64,000 nucleotides of DNA from Linanthus parryae (lineage: Eukaryota; Streptophyta; Magnoliopsida; Ericales; Polemoniaceae), in assembly GCA_023055425.1 (NCBI GenBank), contig JALGPY010000004.1, positions 115,113,504 through 115,177,503 of the forward strand, read 5' to 3'. Shown here piece after piece: positions 9,446-21,063 of this stretch (the stretch's first letter is position 1; each line of letters starts with the position of its first letter). Under the pieces are notes generated by a model that saw nothing but the letters and a program-made list of their open reading frames with translations, was not told the origin of the DNA and made no database searches. A program made the translations under genes and the position numbers.

Positions 9446-9985
9446 GAAAGTTACCTATGGTAATTGACTGTGTCCTTGTAGTTTTAATTTCCTTCATCTT
9501 ATACTAATTCATTTGGATAAACAGCAAAAAAAAGGGCTACCAGGGAACATAAATGTTTGATGTGACTAGCCAAATTAACTTGTGGCGCGAAATGGGGGTA
9601 AAAAAAACAGATGAAGTTGTGAGGAGACCAAATTAGCACTTCGTGTAGCTAGTCTACTGCGTATTGCACTTATTCATATTGACTTTGCTATTTTATTGAT
9701 AACTCTCCTATGAATAGTCTGCTATGGATGCTCTAAAAGACAAGGGTGACCATAAGATCTGGTTCACTACTACTACAGGCATGAGGGCTGAGGCTAACAT
9801 CTAAGGGAAAGGGGACCCAAAACACTAGTAGTTATTGTTGTAAATCTACAAATATACTAAATATCAAAATGGCTTCGCTTGGGAAACAACACCACGAAAC
9901 CCGTTGGAATACAGCGGTGTGATGCCTGGACTTGTCGCTCCAGTACTCAATTTTAAAATATTAGTACACTCATAGTAATGCTTTC
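9446..9985. other. Block A-specific sequence without a gene
   Basis: No ORF or RNA gene that I can support. Block B lacks most of this stretch: homology resumes at ctttcttcctgttggaata (9980-9998), as at 47059. Likely an unidentified insertion in A or deletion in B. Confidence 0.5.
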
Positions 9986-9999
9986 TTCCTGTTGGAATA

Positions 10000-10671
10000 C
10001 AGAGGCGTGGTGCCTGGAGTTGGGGAAGGACTTGGATCATAAAACTACATATACCACCACTTGGACATCTTGGAGGATTCACGCGGCAGTAAGCTAACTC
10101 GACTATACAACAATAAATTTCCTTGTAGAATATGCCATCTATGTATCCCCATGGTACGGACCATCTATTACTTTCCACGACTTATCCCCATGGTACCGGA
10201 CCATCTATTTCTTTCCACGACTTATCCCCATAGTAAGCTAACTCGCCCCGCCCATAGAACAGTACTAGTACCAAACAATCTGAGGTTGTTACCCCTGAAG
10301 GAGACGCTGACAAAATTGCTTTCTCTATGCACCACTTTGACATTTTTCTGTCTTCTGGGCGTGGTCTAGGGAGGGTAGTAACTGGTGGGAGATCAATCTG
10401 CACACCTATGAGAGGGTTAAGCCAATGTAGGTGGGGAATACATAGAATAAGCAAATCGTGCTCTTTGTCAATGTTTTTACCAACCGCGTTGGCTAGGAAT
10501 TGGCATGTCTGGCTGCTGGTGCTAGTGGTTGCCGGAACAATCAGGCCTGGGATTTTGATGCGTCTGTACTCCTTAACAACTGACCTCCACATTTTTCATA
10601 CACCGCCACAGTCAGGACCAGTCTTTTAACGATGAGCCTACATACATATTTAGGGAGGTCGTGCCATGTTG
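10000..10671 (-). pseudogene. DUF295 F-box pseudogene (block A)
   Basis: Starts at the ATG at 10671 (MATWHDLPK, identical to the start of the relic at 40168). The rest of the F-box is garbled by a small deletion and frameshift near 10600. It then reads in another frame: KIPGLIVPATTSTSSQT, VGKNIDKEHDLLIL, PLIGVQIDLPP and LFYGRGELAYYGDKSWKEID. A 48-bp tandem duplication (10145-10228) breaks the centre. The C-terminal beta-rich half is missing. Its relative in block B (47036-47315) retains even less. Confidence 0.8.
10145..10228. repeat. Short tandem duplication inside DUF295 pseudogene
   Basis: Two near-identical copies of a 40-48 bp segment (ccccatggta..ggaccatcta..ctttccacgacttat). Block B has a single copy near 47226-47270. 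Confidence 0.75.
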
Positions 10672-10679
10672 CCATGGCA

Positions 10680-11205
10680 TGAAGTTTTTAGCTTTATGGC
10701 GTTTGAAGAGAAGAAAGGGGGCACATAAAGAGATGCGCACCATTCAGTTTCTCTTCTTTATTGATTTCGTCTGATGTACTTAAATGTGTTTATATATACT
10801 CAACTTAGGCCTCGCATAGAAAACGATTAATTATTTTGGTAAGAATAGATTAGAACATCGCTAGAAAGCTCACAAGGACGCCAAATACATTGTTAGGAGA
10901 TGAATTTGATTTGAGGATATCCTCTGTTCATGCACGAACGATTTTAATCAAAAGGATGTGTAGCTAAAAATGACAGTATATTTAATGTGTTCAATGCGTC
11001 TTAACATTCAACTAATGTTGTTTCAAGATACTAACAGGAGGAAGTGTCTAGGTAAGGATACCCTGATAATGATCTCAGATATCATAAGGATACTATAAGG
11101 GAAGAAACAAGGAAAATAAGTACTACATTTGAGCAAACTGAAGAAATATCGAATACAAAAGTCGAACATTTATTAGAAAGTACACGTTGAGGCAGTTTAT
11201 GTCAT
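10680..11205. other. Intergenic, conserved between blocks A and B
   Basis: No gene. Aligns with about 47305-47810 (gagatgc..caccattcagtttctcttctttattg). Serves as the 3' flank of the DUF295 gene on its right. Confidence 0.5.
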
Positions 11206-11211
11206 ATACAA

Positions 11212-12401
11212 TCACAGCATTGGGGTAATCCATACAGGGTGTGGCTTCACGGATTCAGAGTTGGTAAGGTACAAAGGACTAAAACTGGAGTCCATTAAAC
11301 AGAACACGCCCATATCGTGACCAGACCGTAGACTTAATTTCTGACCTTCTGTAGAATCATCGGTGTAATAGATCCGGTCTCCTTCGTAGCCCATCAGATT
11401 CGAACTTGGCAATGAAAAAGACTGATTTGTGCCGATAAACATCGCACCCCCATTCAGGTCCCTGACTTCAATCCACCACGCCTCGGATGCACTTGTGTCC
11501 ATCTTGAATACCCGGAACATACCAGTCTGGTAAATCAAATGCCGTACGTCACTGCAGAAACTATCGTTGTCGTAATCAAATTCATCGCTAGCTTCCGCTT
11601 CTTCATCTTGGTTATGTTGTTCTACTGCTTGAGTTGCTGCTTCTCCATGTTCTTCCTCATTATTTCTGGATATAACAATTTCTCTACAAATCTGATATAC
11701 TTCACCATCCAACTCCACAAAGTAGCGCTTCTGCCCCTTAGATGTATTTATTGGGGGAGTTATAGCAAGCTTGAGGGGTACGTTTTCTTCTTCGGTGTTT
11801 GTGAGGTCGGATGCATAAACCTTCCCGCAGATATCCAGAATAAAAAACTTGCCCATGTTAAATATCCCGTCAACGTAAACCCGTGGTCCAGGACCATCTA
11901 CTAATCTCCAACAAAGGTTCCCCACTTTACAGAAAGCAATCTCGTTATTCCCATAGAAAACCACGACGAAGCAGCAGTCAGAGGTTTTGTACGAGGAAGG
12001 ACTTGCCGATAAAACGACTCTGTGGATGTTCCACTTAACAGGTCGTTGTCTAGAGGGTTAGGGAGGGAACTAGCCGGCGGCAGGTCAATCCGAGCACCGG
12101 TGAGAGGGTTATACAAGTAGATATCCATGGCGTTGGTGACCAGGGCAAGCCAACCTTGGTAAGAACCGCGACAGAGGTGGCGGTGGGGGATGGGTAGAGG
12201 GGGCAGATCGTCGCGATCATGGTGGATGTTTTTGGCTAGTGGTTCGGGTAGGAGGAGTTGGCGGGTTTGGCCGGTGGTGTTAGAGGTTCCTGGTATAATG
12301 AGTACCGGTGGGATGTTGGTGCCGCTGTTTTCCGAAACCATTGATCTCCGCAGTTTGGATGCGCCGCCGCGGAATGGGGTGTGATGAGGCACGGCCGCCA
12401 T
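11212..12401 (-). pseudogene. DUF295 gene lacking most of the F-box, frameshifted (block A)
   Basis: Very close duplicate of the intact gene at 47816-49006. Frame 1 (MAAVPHHTPFRGGASKLRR, from 12401) runs to about 12036, where block B gttccactttgaca reads gttccacttaaca here: a small deletion that shifts the frame. The rest (YGNNEIAFCKVGNLCWRLVD ... SVKPHPVWITPML) is open in the second frame down to 11212. The N-terminus lacks the first two-thirds of the F-box, as in the block B copy. Probably a recent pseudogene; a sequencing error at this site would make it intact. Confidence 0.9.
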
Positions 12402-12512
12402 AGAGAAAATAAAGAGAAGACGGAGGGAAAGAGACTCTCTCTGTTTGTGTGTATGAGACTCTTCTGGTGTACGGAATGATGCTTCTACTACTACTTGCTG
12501 GCAGCAACATCC

Positions 12513-12526
12513 ACTGTATATATACA
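12513..12526 (-). promoter_or_regulatory. Candidate TATA box of the block A DUF295 gene
   Basis: ctgtatatatacag palindrome about 112-125 bp upstream of the ATG at 12401. Conserved at 49117-49130 in block B at the same distance. Confidence 0.4.
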
Positions 12527-12645
12527 GAGGATCTCCAACAAGTTATTATGGAAACTAAATCACAACAGGCTTCACCGACCTTGTTTTACCATCATCATGT
12601 AATGGACGCTAATAGAAATTTCCATATTGATTTTGGTAATCATCA

Positions 12646-12872
12646 TCATGTCCTTTTTTTTAGCTTTTTTTTTTTTTTTTTTTTTTTTGAGGAATTTATT
12701 TTAGCTAATTCGGAAAAGACCATCATGTCCTTCACCGACCTTGTTTTATAAGTTATTTTTTTTAACCACCTGTAAGTTAAGTTTGAAAGTTTTCATTTTA
12801 GTCTCCAAAAATCAACTCAATATCATATTAATTATAAACCCCCCCCCCCCCCCCCCCCCGCCCCCCGAAAAA
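12646..12872. repeat. Homopolymer tracts (poly-T, poly-C, poly-A)
   Basis: A T-tract of about 22 near 12667-12688 and a run of about 20 C followed by gcccccc and A9 at 12839-12876. At the equivalent place block B has only a short cccctc and A10. The region otherwise holds no gene. Confidence 0.85.
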
Positions 12873-13948
12873 AAAAATTGTACCAAAAAGAAAATACTTC
12901 TTGAAGAAAATTCATATAATAAGTTGGTGGGTTTCTGCGTAGACGGGACATTGAGAACAGTATTCCGCTTCTTCCTTTGTGGGCCAGCCTCGGCGACATT
13001 CTTGCCCTTCTTCTTCCTCTGCTGGCTAGCTTCGACGACATTCTTTCCCTTCTTCTTCCGCTCCTGTCTAGCCTCCACATGAACCTCATCACCCTCACAT
13101 GCTTCCTCTACAACGGCAGCTGCCGTCACTACTTTCTCAAAGTTGTAGGAAGGTTCGAAGATGCGATTCTCATGTAAATCATCTACTATTACAGTCTTTT
13201 GCTGAAAGACTTCGGTCCACCGTGGAAAAAGAGGATTGCCAGGGTGGTGCTCAACGAAGCTTTCCCAGTAGGGCTCCCGCTTCTCTTCTTCCGTTGGCAA
13301 GAGAGTAGGATAGACTTTCTTTGCATATTTCCAATAGTTGGCATCATCTTCCAACGTTGCATAACAATTTCTCCACTCCCAGTTAGCCAACCGCGACCGT
13401 ACATGTACACCTTGCTTCTTCTTCCCACCATGTCACCGAGATCCGGTATGGCCTCGCAAATCCATGCCAGAAATATGTGCGGGAAGCAAGTCATGTTATA
13501 CTTCCTACGACGGTCAGAATCCAACTGCCGTTTTCAAGCTATTATCTTCTCCTGAGCAAGGGAATCTGTCCACATGTACGTCCCCCATCCGAAACTGTTA
13601 GCCCAATCGAGATCTGAGAACAACCCGAATGGATCCATGCACATCTCATTTTTGTGGCTTCTCGCGTACACCATTCTCCCCATTAGGCAAGCCATCATCA
13701 ACTTAGCATAATCAGTGAGTTTCTTAGGGCTCCAGTCTTTCTCTTTTTTCAAATTTTTTAGTGCATCTTCAACCTTAATGATTTTGATGTTAGTACCCAT
13801 CTTGTGATCCGGAAGGTACTTTGCGGTCCAACTATAGTCAGTGAGTTTCTCAGCTACCCCGTCGGTTTTCCCAAAACTCAACCCCGACACCAAGCAAAAC
13901 TCCTTCAATCCAAAACAAATCGGCATGCCGTTTATGTGGAACCACAAC

Positions 13949-14102
13949 TGTAACAACCTGTAGATTACTGTCCCAGCACTTTCTTTACCCGTACAACCGG
14001 ATAAAAATGCTTAAGCCTTGAAGGTGCTAGTAGTAATCCACATGGGGTACTATATACCACACATCTCATCCACAATATCTCGATGTGGGACGGGATATTA
14101 CA
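13949..14102 (-). repeat. 3' LTR of TRIM
   Basis: 154 bp, TGTAACAACCTG...GATATTACA on the plus strand. Contains the gatgtgggacgggat motif, whose complement (atcccgtcccacatc) is the usual TRIM LTR head. Confidence 0.92.
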
Positions 14103-14219
14103 ATCCCCCCACGTTATGTACTCGACGTCCTCGTCGAGACTACCCAGTCACATTTCCCCTTGGCTGGCAGCGCACCGCCACGGAGCCCTTGCTGGACCAA
14201 TGTCGGCTCTGATATCATT

Positions 14220-14373
14220 TGTAACAACCTGTGAATTATTGTCCCAACACAATCTTTATCCGTACCACCGGATAAAAATGCTTAAGCCTTGAAGGTGCTA
14301 GCAGTAATCAACATGGGTTACTATATACCACATATCTCATCCACAATATCTCGATGTGGGACGGGATAATACA
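14220..14373 (-). repeat. 5' LTR of TRIM
   Basis: 154 bp, differs from the left LTR at roughly a dozen positions by eye, so the insertion is not brand new. Confidence 0.92.
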
Positions 14374-15015
14374 ACAACTCAGTGTCATCATCCCCTGCGT
14401 TTATCTCTTCATGCATAACAAGGTTTATTACCTGCCCCGGATAGTTAAACACGCCATTTTTAAGGTCCAACATGAACTTCAACTGCAAGAGCCCAGTCTC
14501 GATCACTGATCGAACGTCCTCACTAAGGTATTGCAAGCTCTACAGATAGTATTTCAAGTGGCACCTCGTAGTGATGTTCCCTCTTTCGATCGGTTCCTGG
14601 AACAACGGGAGCGATACGTCTCCTCCCAAATATCGGCTCAAGTCCGAAACCTTAAGTAACTGCACCTAGTATATAAAAGACAAATTAGTACAATTAATAA
14701 GATAGGTAACTTAATAAACTGCACCTATAATAAATTGCACATATCTTAAAGTTCATTATTGTTAAGTTGGTAAGGTTTTTTTTTTTTTTTTTTTAGGGAA
14801 CCTACCTTTTTGGTAGGGCGGTATAAACCCCGCTTTCATTAATTAAATTTGGGCTTCCAACCCATAAAAACAAGTGGGGGGACATTAACCTTACCCACTA
14901 AGCTAAGCCCAAATACAAGCCCAATACAAAATAAACCTATGAAGTCCAGGCCCATATAAAACAACCAAACAAACAAATACAGCTGAAAGAAATGAAAAGG
15001 CAAGAGAATGAACAG

Positions 15016-18000
15016 TCAACGAGAGTCGTCCTCATCCGGGGGATGAATCGCATTGATATCGTCTTGGAGGCAGCAGCGCAGAAAATCCGGTGGATGAACC
15101 GAGATGACTCTTGGTTGTTCTTCTTCTAAACTCCTCGTTGCCATCTGATGGGCTGTTCGGTTCCCAGATCTTCTTATATAAAGCAAGTCAGCCTTCAAGA
15201 TTTCGTTGATGATGTGCCGAAGCTCTGCCAAAATGAATCGCCACTCGTTGAACCAGTCGTGAGATCCCTTAACCCATTTGTAGACATTGAGCGAATCAAT
15301 CTCAATGAGGATTTTGCCTGTAGGAAGCTCTATATCCCTCATCATCCTAACTGTTTCAAGCAAAGCTTTGGCCTCACCCCAATTGGATTCTTTGGTAGGC
15401 GGAATCGGAATCGAAGTAGCAAGAAGGAAATCACCTTTGTGGTTTCTGCAGACCGAACCAGCGCAGTCACGAAGGCCTTGACCAGATGAAGCATAATCAA
15501 CATTTATCTTCAGAAAGCCTTCCGGAGGGGGATTCCACTTATCAGGTAACGAAATAGAATCAGTACTGTTATGATTTTCCACTTTGACCGCCCAATCTGA
15601 GATTCTGATATTTATCCAATTAATGATCTGATTCTGACTTTGGGTTTTGTCTTCAAAAATTCTGAGGTTCCGAGATCTCCAAATAATCCACAAACAAGCT
15701 ATGAAGACTCTCTGAGCATTTTCATCATTCTTGGACAGAACCGAATTGATCCAGTTTCTCTCCCCAACCTCCTCTGCAGATAAGTATATATTGTGTTTGA
15801 AATGATTCCAAATGAATTTAAAATACCTGCACTGCCTGAAAAGATGTCTTTGTGTTTCCGCAGCAAGATCACAAAGGGGGCAATTGTTGATTAACTGAAT
15901 CCCTCTATGTTGGAGATTGTCAGGAACTGGAAGGGTATTGGAGCAGAAACGCCAAACGAAGATCTTGATTCTCTGCGGAACAGGTAAGTTCCAAATCCTT
16001 AACCAGTCTTGCTCACAGCTTCCAGTACTAGTCTGTGCACACGTATTATCATTCTTGCTGTAAGAGAGTATTTGAACTGCTTTCTAATGTCCAGTCTTGA
16101 CACTATATCCACCATTGTTTGTGTAACCCCAACATAAGGCATCTTGATTTAGATAGTGAATGATGGGAGTTCTCAAAATATCATGTGTGTCATGTTGACT
16201 GAAATGCTGTACAATCAAATCATAATTCCACTCCCTAGTGTTAGTAATCAGAGCACTGACTCTACTGTTTAAGGGGAAACTAAAGGGTTTTCTGCCACCC
16301 TTATCCAAAATCCATCTATGTTTATAGATGAGAGTTTGGTCACCACTCCCTATCAGAGTTCTGCATCCTTCTTTCAAAATCACCTTTGCTTTATTAAAGC
16401 TTCTCCAAATAAGAGATGGAGAACAACCCAGTTCTGTATTCAAAATAGTAGAGTCTCTGTAATACTTGGCTTTTAGGACTTTTGCTACAAGTAAGTTAGG
16501 ATTTTTCATAATCCTCCAAACCTGTTTTGCAAGAATAGCCAAATTGAAAGCCTCTAAATCTCTGAATCCAAGACCCCCATTTTTCTTTTGAAGACACATT
16601 TTATGCTATGAAGACCAGTGAAGGCAGTTCTTATCCATATTGCTTCCCCACCAGAACTTAGCCATAATGCTCTCAATGTCTTTAATTATAGTAGCAGGAA
16701 TCATGAAACAAGACATGTAGAAAGTAGGCAAAGCTTGAACCACAGTTTTTAAAAGAACTTCCTTACCTGCTGGTGAGAGTATCTTCTCTTTCCAAGTGCT
16801 TACTTTCTTCCAAGCTTTTCCCCTAATTGAACTCAAGACCCTCTTTCTCTCTTTACCAATACAAGTAGGAAGGCCAAGATATTTTTCATGACATAACACA
16901 GCTGGAATTTGAAAAATCTCCTGCAAAGAAGCTTTTGCAATAGAAGACACTAAAGGTGAGAAAACCAAAGCAGATTTTTCACAATTCACCTTCTGCCCAG
17001 AAGCACCACAAAAAGTGTCAATAATGTTTTTAAGAGTAGTAGCCTCTTCAGGGGTTGCTTTACCAAAGAAAAGTGAGTCATCAGCAAAGAACAGTTTGGT
17101 AATAATAGGACCCCTGCCAACTGATCTATAACCCTGTAACCTTCCTTCTGAAACAGCCTGATTGATCAAAGCAGTAAATCCTTCAGAGCAAATGAGAAAT
17201 AAATAAGGAGACAAAGGATCACCTTGTCTCAAACCTCTAGAAGGCGTAAAAAACTCTGATTTGCCTCCATTAATCAATATGGAGTAGGAAACTGTTTTGA
17301 CACAATTCATAATGAGTTCAATGTAGAGATGAGGGAACCCCAGCTTAATCAAACAACCCTTAAGGTAATCCCACTCAATCCTGTCATAAGCTTTGGACAT
17401 ATCCAACTTTAGAGAAAAGTAGCCATTACCCCTCTTGTAACACTTCATAGAGTGAATAGTTTCAAAAGCAATGATGACATTATCTGTGATTTGTCTGTGA
17501 GAAACAAATGCACTCTGAGACTCATCTATAATATCAGGAAGTATCTGCCTTAGTCTGTTAGCAGTTACCTTAGAAATCAGCTTATAAATGACATTACATA
17601 AAGAGATTGGTCTAAAATCAGTTGTGTGTTGAGGCACAGCAATCTTTGGTATCAAAGCAACACAAGTCTGGTTAATACTTGTCAAATCACCCTGATTATT
17701 CAACAGATCCAACACTAACTGAGTAATATCCTTGCCAACTATAGACCAATAGTGCTGGTAAAACAGAGCAGGTAAACCATCAGGTCCTGGTGCCTTTAAA
17801 GGGTGCATCTGATTAAGAGCATTTATAACTTCTTCTCCACAGAAAGGGGTAAGTAAGAACTCTCTCATATGATCAGTTACCTTAACAGGAATGGAATTGA
17901 GCACAATGTCTAAATTAGAAGTGTTTTCCGATGTGTAAATGTGCTTGAAATAACTAACACATACCTTAGCCACATCCTGTTCTTCAGTTACCCAATCTCC

Positions 18001-19167
18001 CTGAGAGTTGTAGATTCCCTGGATATTATTCCTCCTTCTTCTAGCACTTGCTTTTCTGTGGAAATAAGAAGTGTTCCTATCACCCTCCTTCAGCCACAAA
18101 GCCTTGGATTTTTGTCTCCAGTCCATCTCTTTTCTCAACAGTATCTTATTAATGTCATTCTGGGCGGCACTTATTCTTTGCAAATTATCATGGTTGGGGT
18201 ATTGATCTCTGAGATGAGCAATGTGTTTGTAGAGATAAGAAATTTCTGAATGAGTAGTTCTTTTGAGTTTCCTGTCCCAACTATGCAGTTGATTTGCAAC
18301 TCTTTGAATATTGCTTTGAAACTGGTCTGTAGTCATTGTTGAGATACCATTATGCCAGTTATCTGCAACTAGTTGTTTGCAGTGATCTTCTTTTGTCCAA
18401 CTATAAGAGAACTGAAATATCTTCTTCTGCAAAGATCTTTGACTGTGATGCTTAATATTGAGTACAAGTGGATGATGGTCACTTGTGCTCATTTCCTGAA
18501 CTTCATAATTGGCATAACTGAACATATCAAAGAAAGAATCATTAGCTATGATTCTGTCCAGTTTTTCACTAGTATGATGAATCCCATGTCTTTTATTTGA
18601 CCAAGTAAAAAAGCTACCACTAGTGGGCAGTTGGGAGAGATAACACTCTCTTAAACAGTTTCTGAAACTGGACATTTGAGACTCATTCCTCCAAGACTGT
18701 CCCCAATACTCATAATGGCCAAGTAATTCGTTAAAATCTCCCATTACTATCCAAGGAATAGTGGGATCTGGGGGCTTTAGCTTTCTGAGGAGATCCCAAG
18801 CTTGTCCCCTAAGAGAAGTATCTGGGTCTCCGTAAAACCCAGTCAGCAAGAACCATTTGCTGCTGTCCTGAGGATCAAAAACTTTGCAGTGAATGCAGTA
18901 TTTGTGAAATTTCAGCACTTCCAAGTTAATATCCTCTTGCCACATGATAGTTAGACCACCAGATAGACCTACTCTTGGAACATGAAATCCATGCTTGTAC
19001 TGTAATTTTAGTCTGATGCTTTCATCTTTCCTATACTCCAGTTTTGTTTCCATAATAAACACAATGTTGGGAACCTCTGCCCTCACTTTATCTTTGAGAG
19101 CTAGGAATGCACGAGTGTTCCCCAAACCTCGTACATTCCAACAGAGTATTTTCATTGTTTCCGGCAA
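15016..19167 (-). pseudogene. LINE ORF2: endonuclease, reverse transcriptase, RNase H (two TAG stops)
   Basis: One frame of 1384 codons, interrupted only by TAG at 16606-16608 and TAG at 16084-16086. Order: EEP endonuclease (MKILCWNVRGLGN, ETKLEYRK, VMGDFNELLG, STSDHHPLVL), RT (SLCNVIYKLISKV, SLKLDMSKAYDRIEWDYL, GLRQGDPLSPYLF, catalytic KLFFADDSLFF), a zf-RVT segment (CPLCDLAAETQRHLFRQC) and C-terminal RNase H (LKINVDYASSGQGLR, EAKALLETV, IEIDSLNVYKW). In the family it nicks target DNA and primes reverse transcription there. The RNase H tail is typical of one group of plant L1s. The likely start is Met 5 of the open frame (19155). Confidence 0.94.
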
Positions 19168-19389
19168 GGGTTGTCATCAACCCCCGCCGATATCTCATCA
19201 AAGAAAGATAAATCCGCAAGTTTTTCAGCACTTCTACTCCTTTTATTGTCGGTATAAGGAGTTGCAGAGTCTTGTGAAACTTGAAGAGCATCCATCTTAT
19301 TGTTGTCATGTGAAACTGTAATAGCAGCACCAATATCAACATGTCCATGTTTAGTAGAGGAGATTGTCTTCCTTTTCTTCTTCAGTCCC

Positions 19390-20382
19390 TCATTGTGATT
19401 GACAGATAAATACTACTGCATTTGGGAACAGAAACAAGTTCTTTCCCTTTGTTGCTTTGAACATCACTGTGACTGTAAGTGCCATGTTGCCCTGACTGCT
19501 GTTTAGTGACAGTTTGTGTTGGTTTACTGGTATTGCACTGCTGCTTGTTGGACTGTTAAGACTGGGTTTTTGGAAAGGGCTGTACAAAGGGTTAGAAGGA
19601 TTTTGAGCACTTCTAAGCCAATTCCCATACATGTAGGAGATTGGTAATCCCATCTTCTGCCTCTGTTTGAGAATAGTACACACCTTCATGTCATGTCCTA
19701 TGAAGCCACAATATTCACAATGGAAAGGTAACTTCTCATACCTTATGTCAACCCAAATTAACTTGCCAGTGATAGGATTTTTGATCTTTATGCACCTTGG
19801 TAGAGGTTTATCAATTTTCATGCTTACTTTGACCCTGATATATCTACCATCCCAACTGGTTCTTTCAGGTATCTCTACATGATGTTTGACACCAAGGGCA
19901 ATAGCAATGCTTTCTCCTACTTTGATGGTAAGACATTCAGAAGGCAAACTCTTTAAATGCAGAAGAAATATTGCCTCATCATAATTAACAGAAAGCATGT
20001 TTTCTCCTTCAATCCATTTTTTCATAACAATCAAACTTCCATTAAAGAGCCAAGGTTGATTGTTAAAAACTCTATCCATATCATCTTCTTTGGTAAAGAG
20101 AAATTGAAAGAGATTTTTGCCTAAAGAAATCACATGAAATCCTTCTGGATCTTCCCACAAATTACATAGAGATGCATATAAACCACTGGAATTAATTGGT
20201 CTATTGTGAAATATCTTACCAAAGATACTGTTTCTGCAATCTCTTATTCCTTCATCAATGGAGTCCTGTGGAAGTTCCACCACTTGTTCTTCATCTTCAG
20301 TTAAGTTTATTTGCCTCATGGACCAACTAATCTCTTCTTCTGTGTTTAGGTCATCTGATCCCATAGATGTTCTTTCTTCCAT
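19390..20382 (-). CDS. LINE ORF1: DUF4283 and CCHC zinc-knuckle protein
   Basis: About 330 codons from the ATG at 20382 (MEERTSMGSDD); an earlier in-frame Met at 20454 adds a hydrophobic stretch and is less likely. Acidic N-terminus, then a DUF4283-like RNA-binding region (NLWEDPEGFHVISLGKNLF, NNQPWLFNGSLIVMKKW), then a CCHC knuckle CEYCGFIGHDMKVC (C-x2-C-x4-H-x4-C). In the family ORF1 coats the element RNA. The last 40 residues are in a different frame from the better-looking continuation (SGQHGTYSHSDVQSNKGKE), suggesting a late frameshift. Confidence 0.88.
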   Translation of the reverse strand: MEERTSMGSDDLNTEEEISWSMRQINLTEDEEQVVELPQDSIDEGIRDCRNSIFGKIFHNRPINSSGLYASLCNLWEDPEGFHVISLGKNLFQFLFTKEDDMDRVFNNQPWLFNGSLIVMKKWIEGENMLSVNYDEAIFLLHLKSLPSECLTIKVGESIAIALGVKHHVEIPERTSWDGRYIRVKVSMKIDKPLPRCIKIKNPITGKLIWVDIRYEKLPFHCEYCGFIGHDMKVCTILKQRQKMGLPISYMYGNWLRSAQNPSNPLYSPFQKPSLNSPTSSSAIPVNQHKLSLNSSQGNMALTVTVMFKATKGKNLFLFPNAVVFICQSQ

Positions 20383-20654
20383 AGTAACATCAAAGAAAAG
20401 AATCAGAAGTAATTTGCAGACAGTAAATGAAGTGTTAAAACTCACAAGGAGCATGCAGCAGCCTCTCTGGACAAGAGGAACAGCAGCAGTTACTGGTCGG
20501 AGAATGCCAGGAACTGCTTTTACATGGTGGGACAGTGGTTTGCAACTGCCAGGAACTGCTAAGTACGGTGGCTAACTGAAAATAAACTGTCAGGTAATGT
20601 AGGAGAGAGGAGAGAGCGTTTGAGTGTAGTTGTTCTAAGTGATTGGTAAGGTTT

Positions 20655-21060
20655 ATTTTTAGCATAGGTAACTTAATAAATTGATCTATTCAAATATTAA
20701 ATCTAAGTATTCAATTTAATATTCATTTCAATCTATACACATTATTAAATTGTCTGTTAAAGTTCCTATGTTATCAAACTGTTATGAAACTATTTGTTCT
20801 GATTGTTACTTATTGTTTCACTAAATTTATCCACAAAATTTTTTAAGTGTTAGTTATATGCAAGTTTTCTATGTGTACAATGTGTGATCTTGATCTGGAC
20901 CAATACCCTTGCAACCCTAACATTCAAAACCTAGCATTTTTTTCTCTCACTACTGTGATCTTGATCTGGACCAACAGTTGAAATTTCTAAGTTGGCATTT
21001 TTACAAGTGCTCGTTAATTATGCAATACGCAGACGAACTATGAAATAGCACCGACGAATG
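20655..21060. other. AT-rich intergenic sequence
   Basis: No gene seen. A 20-bp phrase tgtgatcttgatctggacc occurs twice (20883 and 20958). Confidence 0.4.
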
Positions 21061-21063
21061 GAC

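Larger units (their letters stand above)
13949..14373 (-). mobile_element. TRIM element, 425 bp, in DUF1985 exon
   Basis: Two 154-bp direct repeats (13949-14102 and 14220-14373) with TGTAA...TTACA ends. On the minus strand the PBS (aatgatatcagagcc, initiator-Met type) follows the right LTR at about 14205-14219, and the purine tract cgtggggggat precedes the left LTR at 14103-14112. Target-site duplication acaac at 13944-13948 and 14374-14378 is perfect. Internal region about 117 bp, non-coding. Confidence 0.95.
12900..14665 (-). pseudogene. DUF1985-domain gene (Ulp1/MULE-associated family), broken by a TRIM
   Basis: Minus strand. From the right: VSDLSRYLGGDVSLPLF, an in-frame TAG near 14540, LQLKFMLDLKNGVFN, then a TRIM (13949-14373). 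After it comes the DUF1985 core LWFHINGMPICFGLKEFCLV, with KLTDYAKLMMACLM and FGWGTYMWTDSL. Then frame changes near 13540 and 13390, and an EWRNCYATLEDDANYW segment. The tail has Lys-rich imperfect repeats (QERKKKGKNVVEAS, QQRKKKGKNVAEA). DUF1985 occurs in plant proteins often linked to Ulp1 proteases and Mutator-like elements; its function is unknown. An AG at 14668 suggests an intron upstream, into which the LINE inserted. The C-terminus is ill-defined. Confidence 0.72.
14776..20642 (-). mobile_element. L1-type LINE, near full length (5.9 kb)
   Basis: Poly-A tail (18 T on the plus strand, 14776-14793), 3' UTR, ORF2 (15016-19167), ORF1 (19390-20382) and 5' UTR to 20642. Target-site duplication ttggtaagg at 14767-14775 and 20643-20651, possibly three bases longer. 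It inserted in what looks like an intron of the DUF1985 gene. Two TAG codons in ORF2 and a shifted ORF1 end make it inactive, but most of it is undamaged. Confidence 0.95.

Noticed and set aside
12812..12900. Poly-Gly C-terminus of the DUF1985 protein
   Set aside because: It is the translation of the expanded poly-C tract; the block B copy lacks it.
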